Assembly: GCA_024741835.1 (NCBI GenBank)
Contig: JAENRP010000563.1
Span: forward strand, 1 to 18,451
Direction of reading: 5' to 3'
DNA from: Diplocarpon mali
Lineage: Eukaryota; Ascomycota; Leotiomycetes; Helotiales; Drepanopezizaceae
Length of the DNA: 18,451 nt
The notes under the pieces are model-generated. The model did not search any database. It saw only the letters and a program-made list of their open reading frames with translations, and was not told the DNA's origin. Below, one piece after another: positions 1 to 8,142 of this stretch. The position numbers were made by a program, and so were the translations under genes. How positions within the stretch are numbered: position 1 is the first letter of the stretch; each line of letters opens with the position of its first letter.

Positions 1-1323
1 GAAAGAAATACTAATAATATTTATCTCTATTATATTTATTAAGTTTATATATAACCTTTTATTATTAATCTTAATAAAGTGCCTTTTTATTTTAATAAGC
101 GGGCCTTTAAATAAGTAGAGTTTATTAGTTATATATGCTATATAACTAGTATTATTATATTAATTAGATTTAAGGATCTTACGAAGATCGGCTTTTAAAA
201 CGTAAGTATCTTTATTATAATTATTATTTAAATTATTAAAAGTGGATTTAGGTTTAAATAACCTACTATTATTATTAAAGGTATTTGCTAAAGTTCTAAT
301 TAAATAGCCTTTTCCTTTGCCTTTCCTTAATAGTTATAGCCTTTAGTAAGATAAGGGCAGTTTGCTTTTTAACTTCTACTTTAATTACTTCTTAATATTA
401 AAGCTAGCGACTATATTAATCAATTGCCTTTTAACTTTACAATTAGTAATATTATAAGTACTATTATAGAAATAGCATCTTTAATAAGCTTAAGGGCTTA
501 TCCTACGCTCCTTCTTCTTCTTAAGCTTATTATTACCTTATAATAAGGCATTTGCCGATTTAAAGCGTCCTTTAAGGTCTTACTTAATAATTTAAAAGAG
601 GTCGATCTTCTTATAGATCTTAAGATTAGGTTAGATAAGAAGAGATTGTTTTATAATAGTAAACTTAAAAGGGAGGCTATTAAGTAGGAAATTAAAAAGC
701 TAAGTTTCCTTAAAAGTTATAGCTATCTTAAGATCTGCGGCTCTTACTCTTTTTCTTACTTTATATAATATAGATTAAGTAAAGTCTATATTTCTATTTA
801 TATCCTTGCTATCTTTGTCTTTTCTATATTAAAATGAAGTGATCTATTATAGTAGATATTAGGTATTAAAGGCAGTTATCTAAGAGTATTTTACCTTTAA
901 AGTATCTTATCTTATCTTTGCATTATTATAAACTTAAATAAAAACTAAGTCTTTATTACTTAAACCTTTATTAATCTTAAGCTTATATTTAGCTAAGGCT
1001 AGCTTATACTCCTTCTCCTTTTCTATATTTAAAACCTACCTTTAGGATTCTTAATTATTATCTACTAAAGCTTTTAAGCTAAGCTTATTTAATATATTTA
1101 GCAAATCCTTAGCAATTGTATTAGCTATTAAAGTAGAAGTAGACGAATTAGTAAAGGGAGTATAAGGGGCTATTCTTATGTATTTAATAAGTGTCTTTTG
1201 AATTGCTATTTTAATACCTTTGCTCTTAAAGTAAAGCTTTAAATTATCGAACTATTATTGCCAATTCTTTTAAAAGAGTTAAAGGTCTTTAGGTCTAGTG
1301 TTTCGATTAGAATCAGAAGCTAT
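1..1323 (-). pseudogene. Copia Gag and protease start (element 0), RIP-inactivated
   Basis: Gag forms the virus-like particle of a Copia element and packages its RNA. In the minus frame whose codons begin at + positions 1 mod 3, a Gag-like N-terminus with W-Q-x-x-F-D lies near 1246-1263. A LLNSLP-type segment typical of Copia Gag follows, then a Lys/Arg-rich stretch (KKKERR) and a degraded zinc knuckle at 439-477. Below about 165 the frame enters the protease (T-S-Y-I-A-Y, compare T-S-H-I-A-H). Stops are TAA/TAG at positions where the family has Gln or Trp, as RIP produces. The start codon is not certain; ATG would itself be changed to ATA by RIP. The frame continues beyond the left edge. Confidence 0.8.
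439..477 (-). other. Degraded CCHC zinc knuckle of Copia Gag (element 0)
   Basis: Thirteen codons on the minus strand read C-Y-F-Y-N-S-T-Y-N-I-T-N-C. Undoing the obvious RIP change TGT/TGC to TAT gives C-x2-C, and CAT to TAT gives His, so the knuckle was C-x2-C-x3-H-x4-C. That is one residue shorter than the usual C-x2-C-x4-H-x4-C. The same 13 codons are at 6570-6608. Such knuckles bind the element's RNA. Confidence 0.7.
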
Positions 1324-1479
1324 TATTATTTCGAATCGAATTGTATTAAAATCAAATAAATTAAATAGTTAAAGGTACTCCTCCTATCGAAAAGTCGAAA
1401 TGATTAAATAGCAGGTATTATAAAAGTATTAAATAGGAAGGAAGTCCTTTTATCGAAAAGGGTTTTTAAGCTATAACGC

Positions 1480-1612
1480 AAGGAATTATACCTCTTATAA
1501 AATATAGTAAAGTAAGGAATTATACCTCTTATAGTATTAAAGGGGTTATAAAGTAAGGAATTATACTTTTTATAATATAGGTTAGCTAAATAGGGAATCA
1601 TACCTCTTATTC
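1480..1612. repeat. Leader tandem repeat, about 34-41 bp, four copies (element 0)
   Basis: The core AAGGAATTATACCTCTTAT starts at about 1480, 1514, 1555 and 1592 (steps of 34, 41 and 37 bp). The fourth copy is diverged. The array lies between the 5' LTR and the likely start of gag, in the untranslated leader. The homologous array in element 1 is at about 7611-7743. The steps are not multiples of three, consistent with non-coding DNA. A 65-codon minus-strand reading frame over this array (1404-1601) is judged not to be a gene. Confidence 0.75.
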
Positions 1613-1716
1613 GCCGATTGCTTGCCTCTTACTATAAGTCTTATTTAACTTCCTATTAATAGTTATAGCGCAAGTGCTTTCTAAGGGAAGTTAATAATCT
1701 ATTATTAGTCTAGCTA

Positions 1717-1728
1717 GGGCTTATAACC
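1717..1728 (-). promoter_or_regulatory. Copia primer-binding site (element 0)
   Basis: The minus strand reads GGTTATAAGCCC directly next to the LTR 3' end. Allowing one RIP change (G to A) this is GGTTATGAGCCC, complementary to GGGCTCATAACC, the anticodon arm of eukaryotic initiator tRNA-Met. Copia elements are known to prime from a 5' half fragment of that tRNA. The exact abutment on the LTR supports both calls. Confidence 0.8.
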
Positions 1729-1923
1729 TATTAAGCTTAAGTAAGTCAGCGCAATAGGTAAGGGAGGCTTTTAAAGGTTGATAGTCGATATATTAATAAG
1801 AGTTAGGGAAGGAAGGTTACCCCTTTCTTCCTTATAGCTATATATATATTAATATCCTATTGATTAAGTAGTAGAATTATATAATAATATATTAGAGTGA
1901 TAGCTATATTACCTATCTTAATA
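1729..1923 (-). repeat. Copia 5' LTR (element 0), 195 bp
   Basis: On the minus strand the LTR starts TATTAAG and ends CTTAATA. These are RIPed forms of TGTTAAG and CTTAACA, a perfect 7 bp terminal inverted repeat. The same length and ends are seen at 7860-8054, and nearly so at 15362-15554. The primer-binding site follows immediately at 1717-1728. The inner GGAAGGAAGGTTACCCC block is conserved in all copies. Confidence 0.9.
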
Positions 1924-2053
1924 TAGTAAGAGTTAAGGAAGGAAGGTTACCCCTTTCTTCCCTATAGCTATATATATATTAATATCTTACTAATTAAGTA
2001 ATAGGATTATATAATAATATATTAGAGTAATAGCTATATTACCTATCTTAATA
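1924..2053 (-). repeat. Truncated Copia 3' LTR (element 1), 130 bp
   Basis: This segment matches the first 130 bp (minus sense) of the 195 bp LTR next to it, making a direct repeat with 1794-1923. The last 65 bp of the LTR are missing, and the complete LTR of element 0 begins at once. The expected cause is insertion of element 0 into this LTR. A 5 bp duplicate of TAGTA (1924-1928) would then lie at the far end of element 0, left of the window. Confidence 0.8.
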
Positions 2054-2072
2054 CCTTTACTTAAACCTTACT
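2054..2072 (-). other. Copia polypurine tract (element 1)
   Basis: The minus strand immediately upstream of the 3' LTR is purine-rich (GGTTTAAGTAAAGG). The less mutated copy in element 2 reads AAGTAGGGG. This is where plus-strand DNA synthesis would be primed. Confidence 0.6.
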
Positions 2073-2203
2073 CCGATTGACCTGCAATTAGGAAAATAAT
2101 AACTATCCTTTTGCGCTAATCTAACTCTTAGGTATCTCTTTAAATTAAAAACAATTAATTAATAATAACCTTTATTAAAATTATTAAATTCTATTTATAA
2201 GGC

Positions 2204-2345
2204 AGGACTAGGAGTCAATTTTCCTAAAAGCATTCCTTTATAAGACTATATAACTTAACTCGCGGTCTAGGCCTAAGAGTCGATTCTAAAAAACTTTCCT
2301 TTATAAGACTATATGACTTAACTTATAAGATAGGCTTAGGAGTTA
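2204..2345. repeat. 63-65 bp tandem repeat at the 3' end of Copia (element 1)
   Basis: Three copies of a unit containing AGGAGT (or AAGAGT) start at about 2210, 2275 and 2338. The interior TTCCTTTATAAGACTATA is repeated almost exactly. The array lies just past the likely end of the pol frame. The core GGCCTAGGAGTCGATTT resembles the coding minisatellite at 5476-5940 and the Gypsy repeat at 14776-14893. Element 2 carries the homologous array at 15706-15845. Confidence 0.8.
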
Positions 2346-2348
2346 TCC

Positions 2349-3110
2349 TTAAGCCTGCTTAGCCCTTACTGCCTTTTATAACCTTAGTATATCTTTAAAT
2401 GCTTTAAACTTTATAACTATCTTTAATAGCTTTATAAATCTATTTACTATTATTCGATTAATTAAGATATAGGTAATCGATAACTTATTCTTTATAATAA
2501 GGTTATAAATAAATTAGTAGGTAATATTAATATATTTCGATCGTTTATATAAGTGTGGATTCTTTATAAGTATAATTGCCTTTATATTATCTATTTAAAG
2601 ATTAATATAATTCCTATTTTATCTAATATACTTAATAAAACCTATATCTTTTAAAACTTAGGCGATTTATAATTCTTATTTATAATTTAATAATATTAAT
2701 ATATATTCGGCCTTAGTACTTGTAATAGCTACTGATTTCTACTTCCTACTTCCTTATAATATAGGTCTACTATATAGTACTACTACGCTTTTAAATATAC
2801 TTTTCTAACCTTTTATATTTACTTAATTAGAATCGGTATATACTTTAAGCTTTACAATTATATATTTCATTAGTCTATATCTTACCTTTTATATAATTAT
2901 TAATTAAAGGTACCTTTTAAATTATTTAATTATATTCTTATATTAAATTGTCAGATCCTTTAGGTTTTAATTAAGTTACTTAATAATAAAGGCAATATCT
3001 AGTCTTATATATATTATAATATATATAATCGCTTTAATATTCTATTAGTACTTCTTTAGATCTCCTTTTTGCTTATTTTCATTAGTAGGCTTTAACTTAT
3101 TATACTTTCC
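2349..3110 (-). other. Copia RNase H domain (element 1)
   Basis: RNase H removes the RNA strand during reverse transcription. Visible on the minus strand are S-R-K-Q-K-S-V-A followed by T-S-T-K-A-E-Y (2703-2723), then D-N-I-K-A-I, N-P-H-L-Y-K-R-S-K-Y-I-N-I and a C-terminal block matching the Copia consensus for T-K-P-L. All of these are hallmarks of the Copia RNase H. It lies directly downstream of the RT in the same frame. Confidence 0.88.
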
Positions 3111-3119
3111 TTCGATTGG

Positions 3120-3960
3120 AGTACGCTTTAGCTTAAAGTTAGGAGTATAAGTAGAAAGTCCTATTCAGTTTAGGATCTTCTTAATATACTGCTCTTAATT
3201 TAATTAAAGTTCTTAAGTAGAGCGGTTTCTTATAATATAGATATTAAGGATCTTATGAATTCCCTTTAGATCCTTAGTATTAAAACGTTTTTAAATTATT
3301 ATAAAGAACTAATCTAATTAAGTAATTGTTTTTATAGCTATAGTAATATTATCGATATATAATAGTAACTTAATTCTACGCTTAATATAGGTAAAAAGAT
3401 AAGGGTTAGCTAGACTTTAAATAAATCCTATTTCTATTAAAGTAGAGCTATATAAGAGGTTCTAATTATAAGCTGATTATTTAAGCTTATAGATATTACG
3501 GAATATATAAAGAAAGTGGCTAGCATATATAGGAATACTATTAAGTTGAAAGAGAAAAATCCGTTCTTTTATAATCGCTTTAGTAAATGTATTTTTAATA
3601 TTATACTATCTATATTTAAGGTTCTTAGCAGCTTCTATTATTATAAATATGCAAAGGGTATCTATACAAACTATTAGTATAAATGTATTAAAGTAGTCTT
3701 CTTTATACTATTAAAAGAAGTCCTTAGCTATAAGCCTTACCTTATAACGTTTTAAAGTCCTATTTATATATATCTTAATTATAAAGACCTACTTTATTAA
3801 AACTAGGTTTATATCCTTTAGTATCGGTTCCTTTATCTATATACTATTTGTAATAAGAGAACTTATCTCCTTTTAGATTGCCTTATTTTATATTACTTTA
3901 TTCTTTAAATTATTAATAGCTTTATTATATATCTTTAAAAGAGAGATTTTTATTATCCTC
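3120..3960 (-). other. Copia reverse transcriptase domain (element 1)
   Basis: The frame shows N-A-F-T-K-A then K-E-R-I, S-L-Y-x-L-K-Q-S-A, and the catalytic box Y-I-D-N at 3348-3359, the RIPed form of YVDD/YIDD. The last Asp is Asn here, and element 2 has lost both (YINN). Upstream a conserved block resembling RYKARL lies near 3730. The order after integrase confirms Copia rather than Gypsy. Confidence 0.88.
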
Positions 3961-4499
3961 TTAGCAATTAAGAACGCATTATCTTTATTAAAGCTTTATT
4001 AAAGTTTGAGCTTATAGATCCTATATGCTATTATAGCTTAAATACGCTTAAACTTACATTTATTTAAGGTATTTTCTAATTTTAAGTCTCTATTCCTTTT
4101 TAAAGGCGTAGGTTTAGCTATAGGTTCTATAGGCTTATTATTTAAGGAACCGCTTTCTAATAATAGAGGCTTATTATTACTTATACCTATTTTAAGAATA
4201 TCCTTTATTATAGGTACTTTAATTAAAGGAATAATAATATCAAAGTTATTTTATACTTTAAGTAGTTTGCAGATAATAGGAATAGTCTATTTAGCCTTTA
4301 AGCGATTAATAGGTCGTCGATTAGCAAGTGCGCTTAATATACTTAAGCTAAGAGAAAGAGGTTATTAGTTCGGCTTAATAGTATTACTATTAAGTGGTAT
4401 ACCTTGCGAATCTTTAAGTATATAAAGCCTTAAGGATAGCTCCCTCCTATTTTAAGATTTATTAAACTTAACTATTAAAGATATAATTACTTACCTTAA

Positions 4500-5260
4500 A
4501 TTTAGTATATATACTATCTATTACTTTATTATCTATTTAATATATTTAATAAATATATACTTTTTATCTTAATCTATTAGCTTCTTACTCTTTATACTTG
4601 TAAGTTAAGACTTTAGACTAATATAAGAGTAGTAGACGCTTTTAAAGACGTAGATATAGTTTAAGCTTAGTTTCTATTTAAAATATGCCTTATATAGTAA
4701 TATTTAAATGCTATTAACTATTAGTCTATTACCTATTCTATTTTATAAGTATATATCTACTTTAATCGTAAGGTCTTAGAATTCTAGTAGTAAGTCAGCA
4801 TCTTATAATAAAGCGCAATAGTTAGTCTTTACTTATTAGATACTTTGCTTAATAATACTATTTTAATAGGAACTTTTATATATTATAGTTAATTTATAAT
4901 AAACTCCTTATTTTGCCTATTTATTAAGCTTTACCCTAGTCTTTTATATATTATTAGACCTAATAGCTATTAACTTTAATTAGGTCTGGCGTTCCTTTAT
5001 CACTTTTTAAGTTTTTAACTTTTTTATAAGCTTAGATTTAGTCTTAGCGCAAATAGTCTATATCTATTAAATAGAGTTATCTACTATTTAAGAAAACTAA
5101 TTATTTCCTTTAATTAAGGTTATAAATAGTCTAATAGTATTAATAGATATTAGCGCTAGTATCGAATCTTTCTATAGACTAAGCTTAATTCGCGTCCGAT
5201 TTTAAAGTTTTTAAAGTTTTATTAGCTTATAAATTCATTATATTAAGTGATCCTTTAGTA
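4500..5260 (-). other. Copia integrase, core shortened (element 1)
   Basis: The domain begins with a GAG-pre-integrase/HHCC-like part ending in C-A-K-T-K-S-K (5031-5051). I-R-S-N-N (compare IRSDNG) follows at about 4952-4964, then G-V-Y-Y-K-L (compare GIHHEL) and N-S-I-I-K-Q-S (compare NGVAEQS, the catalytic Glu region). The downstream K-S-K-K-L-I-D and Y-I-F-I-K-Y block near 4545-4640 matches the family's KCIFVGY. Only about 25 codons separate CAKTKSK from IRSNN, where Copia integrases have roughly 100. The segment with the first catalytic Asp (HTD) is therefore absent although the frame is kept. Confidence 0.8.
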
Positions 5261-5469
5261 CTTAAATCTTCTATTTTAAAGTTAAGACCTTATATAGGCC
5301 CTTTAATTTCTTTAGCCTTAAATACGCAAATCTTTTATATATTAGCTAATACTTTAATAGGCTTTCGGCTTTTAATATCTTTAGTAGCCTATTATCAATT
5401 GATACTTTACTATTAGCAATTAGAAAGGATTAATAATAGCAGTTTAAGATTTTACTATTTTCTAATTAT

Positions 5470-5945
5470 AAGCTTAGCTTAAGAGTCGTTTTTAATAAAA
5501 CCGCAAGATCTACTTACAGTTTTAGCTTAAGAGTCGATTTGTTAAAAATAGCAAGATCTATTTATAGTCCTAGCTTAAGAGTCGTTTCTAACGAATTTGC
5601 GAAGTTTACTTATAGTCTTAGCTTAAGAGTTATTTCTACGAATTTCACTTGCGATCTTAGCTTAAGAGTTATTATTAGCAAATTTATAAAATCTACTTAT
5701 AGTCTTAGCTTAAGAGTTATTTCTATTAAATTCACTTATGATCTTAGCTTAAGAGTTATCTTTAAGGATATATTGCATTTTACCTATAGTCTTAGCTTAA
5801 AAGTTATTTTTATAAATTTCACTTGCGATCTTAGCTTAAGAGTCTATCTATTCTCCTTATCCTTACTTAATTATATTAAGGTAAAGAGTATACTTTCTTT
5901 AAAGGAATCTACTTATAGGTTTAGCTTAAGAGTTAATTTCTATAA
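5470..5945 (-). repeat. In-frame minisatellite between protease and integrase (Copia 1)
   Basis: Ten copies of the + strand core AGCTTAAGAGT (one with a single change) start at about 5476, 5524, 5572, 5620, 5659, 5707, 5746, 5794, 5833 and 5923. The steps are 48, 48, 48, 39, 48, 39, 48, 39 and 90 bp, all multiples of three. From the fourth copy 48 and 39 alternate, giving an 87 bp higher-order unit. In the polyprotein frame each core encodes T-L-K-L followed by about three residues and V-D. A 142-codon plus-strand frame across it is an antisense by-product of the repeat. Confidence 0.88.
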
Positions 5946-5959
5946 TATTACCTTTAAGA

Positions 5960-6310
5960 TAATATAAAGTCTATCTTTAATTTTAGCTTTAAAGATCACT
6001 TTAAAGTTATTATTTATAAACTATATAAATTGATTATTAGAAACTCTTATATAATTCAATTTTATATAGATCTTATAGTTAGATAAAAGATTAATACTTA
6101 AGCTAGGTATAAAGAGAATATTTTATAAAAGGAAAGAAATACTAGTAATATTTATCTCTACTATACCTATCGAATCTATATATAACCTTCTACTATTAAC
6201 TTTAATAAAGTGCCTTTTTATTTTAATAAGTAGGCCTTTAAATAAGTAGGGTTTATTAGTTATATATACTATATAACTAGTATTACTATATTAGTTAGAT
6301 TTAAGGATCT
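5960..6310 (-). other. Copia protease domain (element 1)
   Basis: This aspartic protease would cut the polyprotein. The minus frame shows S-N-T-S-Y-I near 6260-6290 (compare the family's DSGxSxH). Further on come I-P-S-L-S-I-N-L-L-S, matching the conserved VPxLxxNLLS, and L-Y-I-I. The codon expected for the catalytic Asp reads TAT in elements 0 and 1. RIP alone cannot make that from GAT, so either the alignment is off by a codon or the family is unusual here. Confidence 0.7.
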
Positions 6311-7454
6311 TATAAAGATTGGCTTTTAAAATATAAGCATCTTTATTATAATTATCATTTGAATTATTAAAAGTGGATTTAAGTTTAGATAACTTACTAT
6401 TATTATTAGAAGTATTTACTAAAGTTTTAACTAAATAGCCTTTTCCTTTGCCTTTTCTTAATAGTTGCAGCCTTTAGTAGGATAAGGGTAGTTTACTTTT
6501 TAACTTCTACTTTAATTGCTTTTTAATATTAAAGCTAGCGACTATATTAATCAATTGTCTTTTAACTTTATAATTAGTAATATTATAAGTACTATTATAA
6601 AAGTAGCATCTCCGATAAGCTTAAGGGCTTATCTTATGCTCCTTCCTCTTCTTAGGCTTATTATTGCCTTATAATGCGGTATTTGCTGATTCAGAGCATC
6701 CTTCAAGGTCTTATTCGATAGTTTAAAGGAGGTCGATCTTCTTATAAATCTTAAGGTTAAGTTAAATAAGAAGAGATTATTTTATAATAGTAAACTTAAA
6801 AGGGAGGCTATTAAGTAAGAAATTAAAAAGCTAAGTTTCCTTAAAAATTATAGCTATCTTAGGATCTGCAGCTCTTACTCTCCTTCTTACTTTATATAAT
6901 ATAAATTAGGCAAAATCTATATTTATATCTATATCCTTATTATCTTTATCTTTTTTATATTAAAATAAAGTAATCTACTATAATAGATATTAAGTATTAA
7001 AGGCAATTATCTAAGAGTATTTTACCTTTAAAGTATTCTATCTTATCTTTATATTATTATAAACTCAAATAAAATCTCGGTCTTTATTACTTAAACTTCT
7101 ATTAATCTTAAGCTTGCATTTAGCTAAGGCTAGCCTATACTCCTTCTCCTTTTCTATATTTAAGATCTACCTTTAGGATTCTCGGTTATTATCTATTAAA
7201 GCTTTTAAGCTAAGCTTATTTAATATATCTGGCAAATCCTTAATAGTTATATTAGCTATTAAAGTAGAAGTAGACGAATTAGTAAAAGGAGTATAGGAGG
7301 CTATTTTTACATATTTAATAAGTGTCTTTTAAATTGCTATTTCAATGCCTTTGCTCTTAAAGTAAAGCTTTAAATCGTCGAATTATTATTACTAGTTCTT
7401 TTAAGAGAGTTAGAGGTCTTTAAGCTTAATATTTCAATTAGAATTAGAAGCTAT
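6310..7454 (-). other. Copia Gag domain (element 1)
   Basis: This is the homologue of the Gag at 1-1323, in the same frame as pol. The zinc knuckle is at 6570-6608, with the Lys-rich stretch just upstream in minus sense. The N-terminal Gag segment lies near 7377-7394. Gag and Pol share one frame, as is usual for Copia elements. Confidence 0.82.
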
Positions 7455-7610
7455 TGCCGTTTCAAATAGAATTGCGTTTAAAATCAAATAAATTAAATAG
7501 TTAAGGGCACTCCTCCTATCGAAAAGTCGAAATGATTAAATAGCAGGTATTATAGAAGTATTAAATAGGAAGGAAGTCCTCTTATCGAAAAAGGTTTTTA
7601 AGCTATAATA

Positions 7611-7743
7611 CAAGGAATTATACCTCTTATAAAATATAGTAAAGTAAGGAATTATACCTCTTATAGTACTAAAGGGTTATAGAATAAGGAATTATACCTC
7701 TTATAATATAGGTTGGCTAAATAGGGAATTATACCTCCTATTC
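7611..7743. repeat. Leader tandem repeat (Copia element 1)
   Basis: Four copies of AAGGAATTATACCTCTTAT with spacing of about 34-41 bp, homologous to 1480-1612. They lie in the leader between the LTR and gag. Confidence 0.75.
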
Positions 7744-7847
7744 GCCGATTGCTTACCTTTTACTATAAGTCTTATTTAACTTCTTATTAATAGTTATAGT
7801 GCAAGTACTTTCTAAGGGAAGTTAATAATCTATTATTAGTCTAATTG

Positions 7848-7859
7848 GGGCTTATAACC
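7848..7859 (-). promoter_or_regulatory. Copia primer-binding site (element 1)
   Basis: The minus strand reads GGTTATAAGCCC directly after the LTR end, identical to 1717-1728. It complements the anticodon arm of initiator tRNA-Met after one RIP reversal, as expected for Copia half-tRNA priming. Confidence 0.8.
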
Positions 7860-8054
7860 TATTAAGCTTAAGTGAGTCGGCGTAATAGGTAATAGAAACT
7901 TCTAAAGGTTGATAGTCAATATATTAATAAGAGTTAAAGAAGGAAGGTTACCCCTTTCTTCCTTATAGCTATATATGTATTAATATCCTATTGATTAAGC
8001 AGTAAGGTTATATGATAATACATTAGAGTAATAGCTATATCACCTATCTTAATA
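7860..8054 (-). repeat. Copia 5' LTR (element 1), 195 bp
   Basis: The LTR is complete, with RIPed TG..CA ends (TATTAAG...CTTAATA in minus sense). It abuts the Gypsy protease active-site codons at 8055, with AGCTT as the flanking 5-mer. Confidence 0.92.
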
Positions 8055-8103
8055 AGCTTTATTATTAATATAGGTAACTATTTTAATAAATGATCTATTT
8101 CGA

Positions 8104-8131
8104 GCTAGTTCTATAGGAATTAAGAACTAGC
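8104..8131. other. Perfect 9 bp inverted repeat with 10 bp loop
   Basis: GCTAGTTCT at 8104-8112 and AGAACTAGC at 8123-8131 are exact reverse complements, so a hairpin is possible. It lies within the Gypsy pol frame and has no evident role; it may be chance. Confidence 0.5.
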
Positions 8132-8142
8132 GGCCGCCTATT

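Larger units (their letters stand above)
1..1923 (-). mobile_element. Copia element 0, 5' part (LTR, leader, gag, start of protease)
   Basis: This is the 5' part of a RIP-degraded Ty1/Copia retrotransposon, read on the minus strand and running off the left edge of the window. It aligns base for base with 6132-8054 at a constant offset of 6131, with no net indel, and the differences are mostly C/T and G/A. From high to low coordinate it holds a complete 195 bp LTR, the primer-binding site, a leader with a short tandem repeat, gag and the first part of the protease. Its LTR abuts the truncated 3' LTR of element 1, which suggests that element 0 inserted into that LTR. It is non-functional because of many stops. 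Confidence 0.9.
2349..7454 (-). pseudogene. Copia Gag-Pol polyprotein (element 1), RIP-inactivated
   Basis: This single-frame polyprotein of about 1700 codons encodes, in order, Gag, protease, a minisatellite-encoded linker, integrase, reverse transcriptase and RNase H, everything a Copia element needs to copy and insert itself. Anchors in one codon phase are the Gag zinc knuckle (6570-6608), CAKTKSK of the integrase (5031-5051), YIDN of the RT (3348-3359) and TSTKAEY of RNase H (2703-2723). In-frame stops are frequent and nearly all TAA/TAG. The likely start is an ATA (formerly ATG) near 7454; the end is a TAA cluster near 2343-2351. Both ends are approximate. The polyprotein is non-functional. 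Two plus-strand open frames over it are antisense shadows. Confidence 0.88.
1924..8054 (-). mobile_element. Copia element 1, nearly complete, about 6.13 kb
   Basis: This is a nearly full Ty1/Copia retrotransposon on the minus strand: 5' LTR (7860-8054), primer-binding site, leader, a single Gag-PR-IN-RT-RNase H frame of about 1700 codons, polypurine tract, and a 3' LTR cut to its first 130 bp (1924-2053) by element 0. The domain order IN before RT is diagnostic of Copia. Recognisable motifs in all domains fall in one codon phase (+ positions 0 mod 3), so there is no net frameshift and decay is by point changes. On its 5' side (8055-8059, AGCTT) it abuts the Gypsy protease active site. Confidence 0.92.

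Noticed and set aside
1404..1601. 65-codon minus-strand open frame
   Set aside because: It covers the leader tandem repeats upstream of gag, whose steps are not multiples of three, and has no recognisable domain.
1791..2053. A 130 bp LTR repeated in tandem as the true Copia LTR
   Set aside because: The 195 bp version has a matching 7 bp terminal inverted repeat, an abutting primer-binding site and flanking target duplicates. The 130 bp unit is a truncation.
5470..5945. CRISPR-like regular repeats
   Set aside because: The repeat cores are short and the spacers are themselves related. The steps keep a reading frame, and the context is a fungal retrotransposon.
5539..5967. 142-codon plus-strand open frame with a repeated S-L-S-L-R-V peptide
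   Set aside because: It is the antisense of the in-frame minisatellite in the Copia polyprotein. RIP stops hit the coding strand, and the repeat keeps the other strand open by accident.
8123..8140. Cloning-vector polylinker (ACTAGCGGCCGCC with a NotI site)
   Set aside because: The bases continue the Gypsy pol frame on both sides and border a genuine target duplication, so contamination is not needed.
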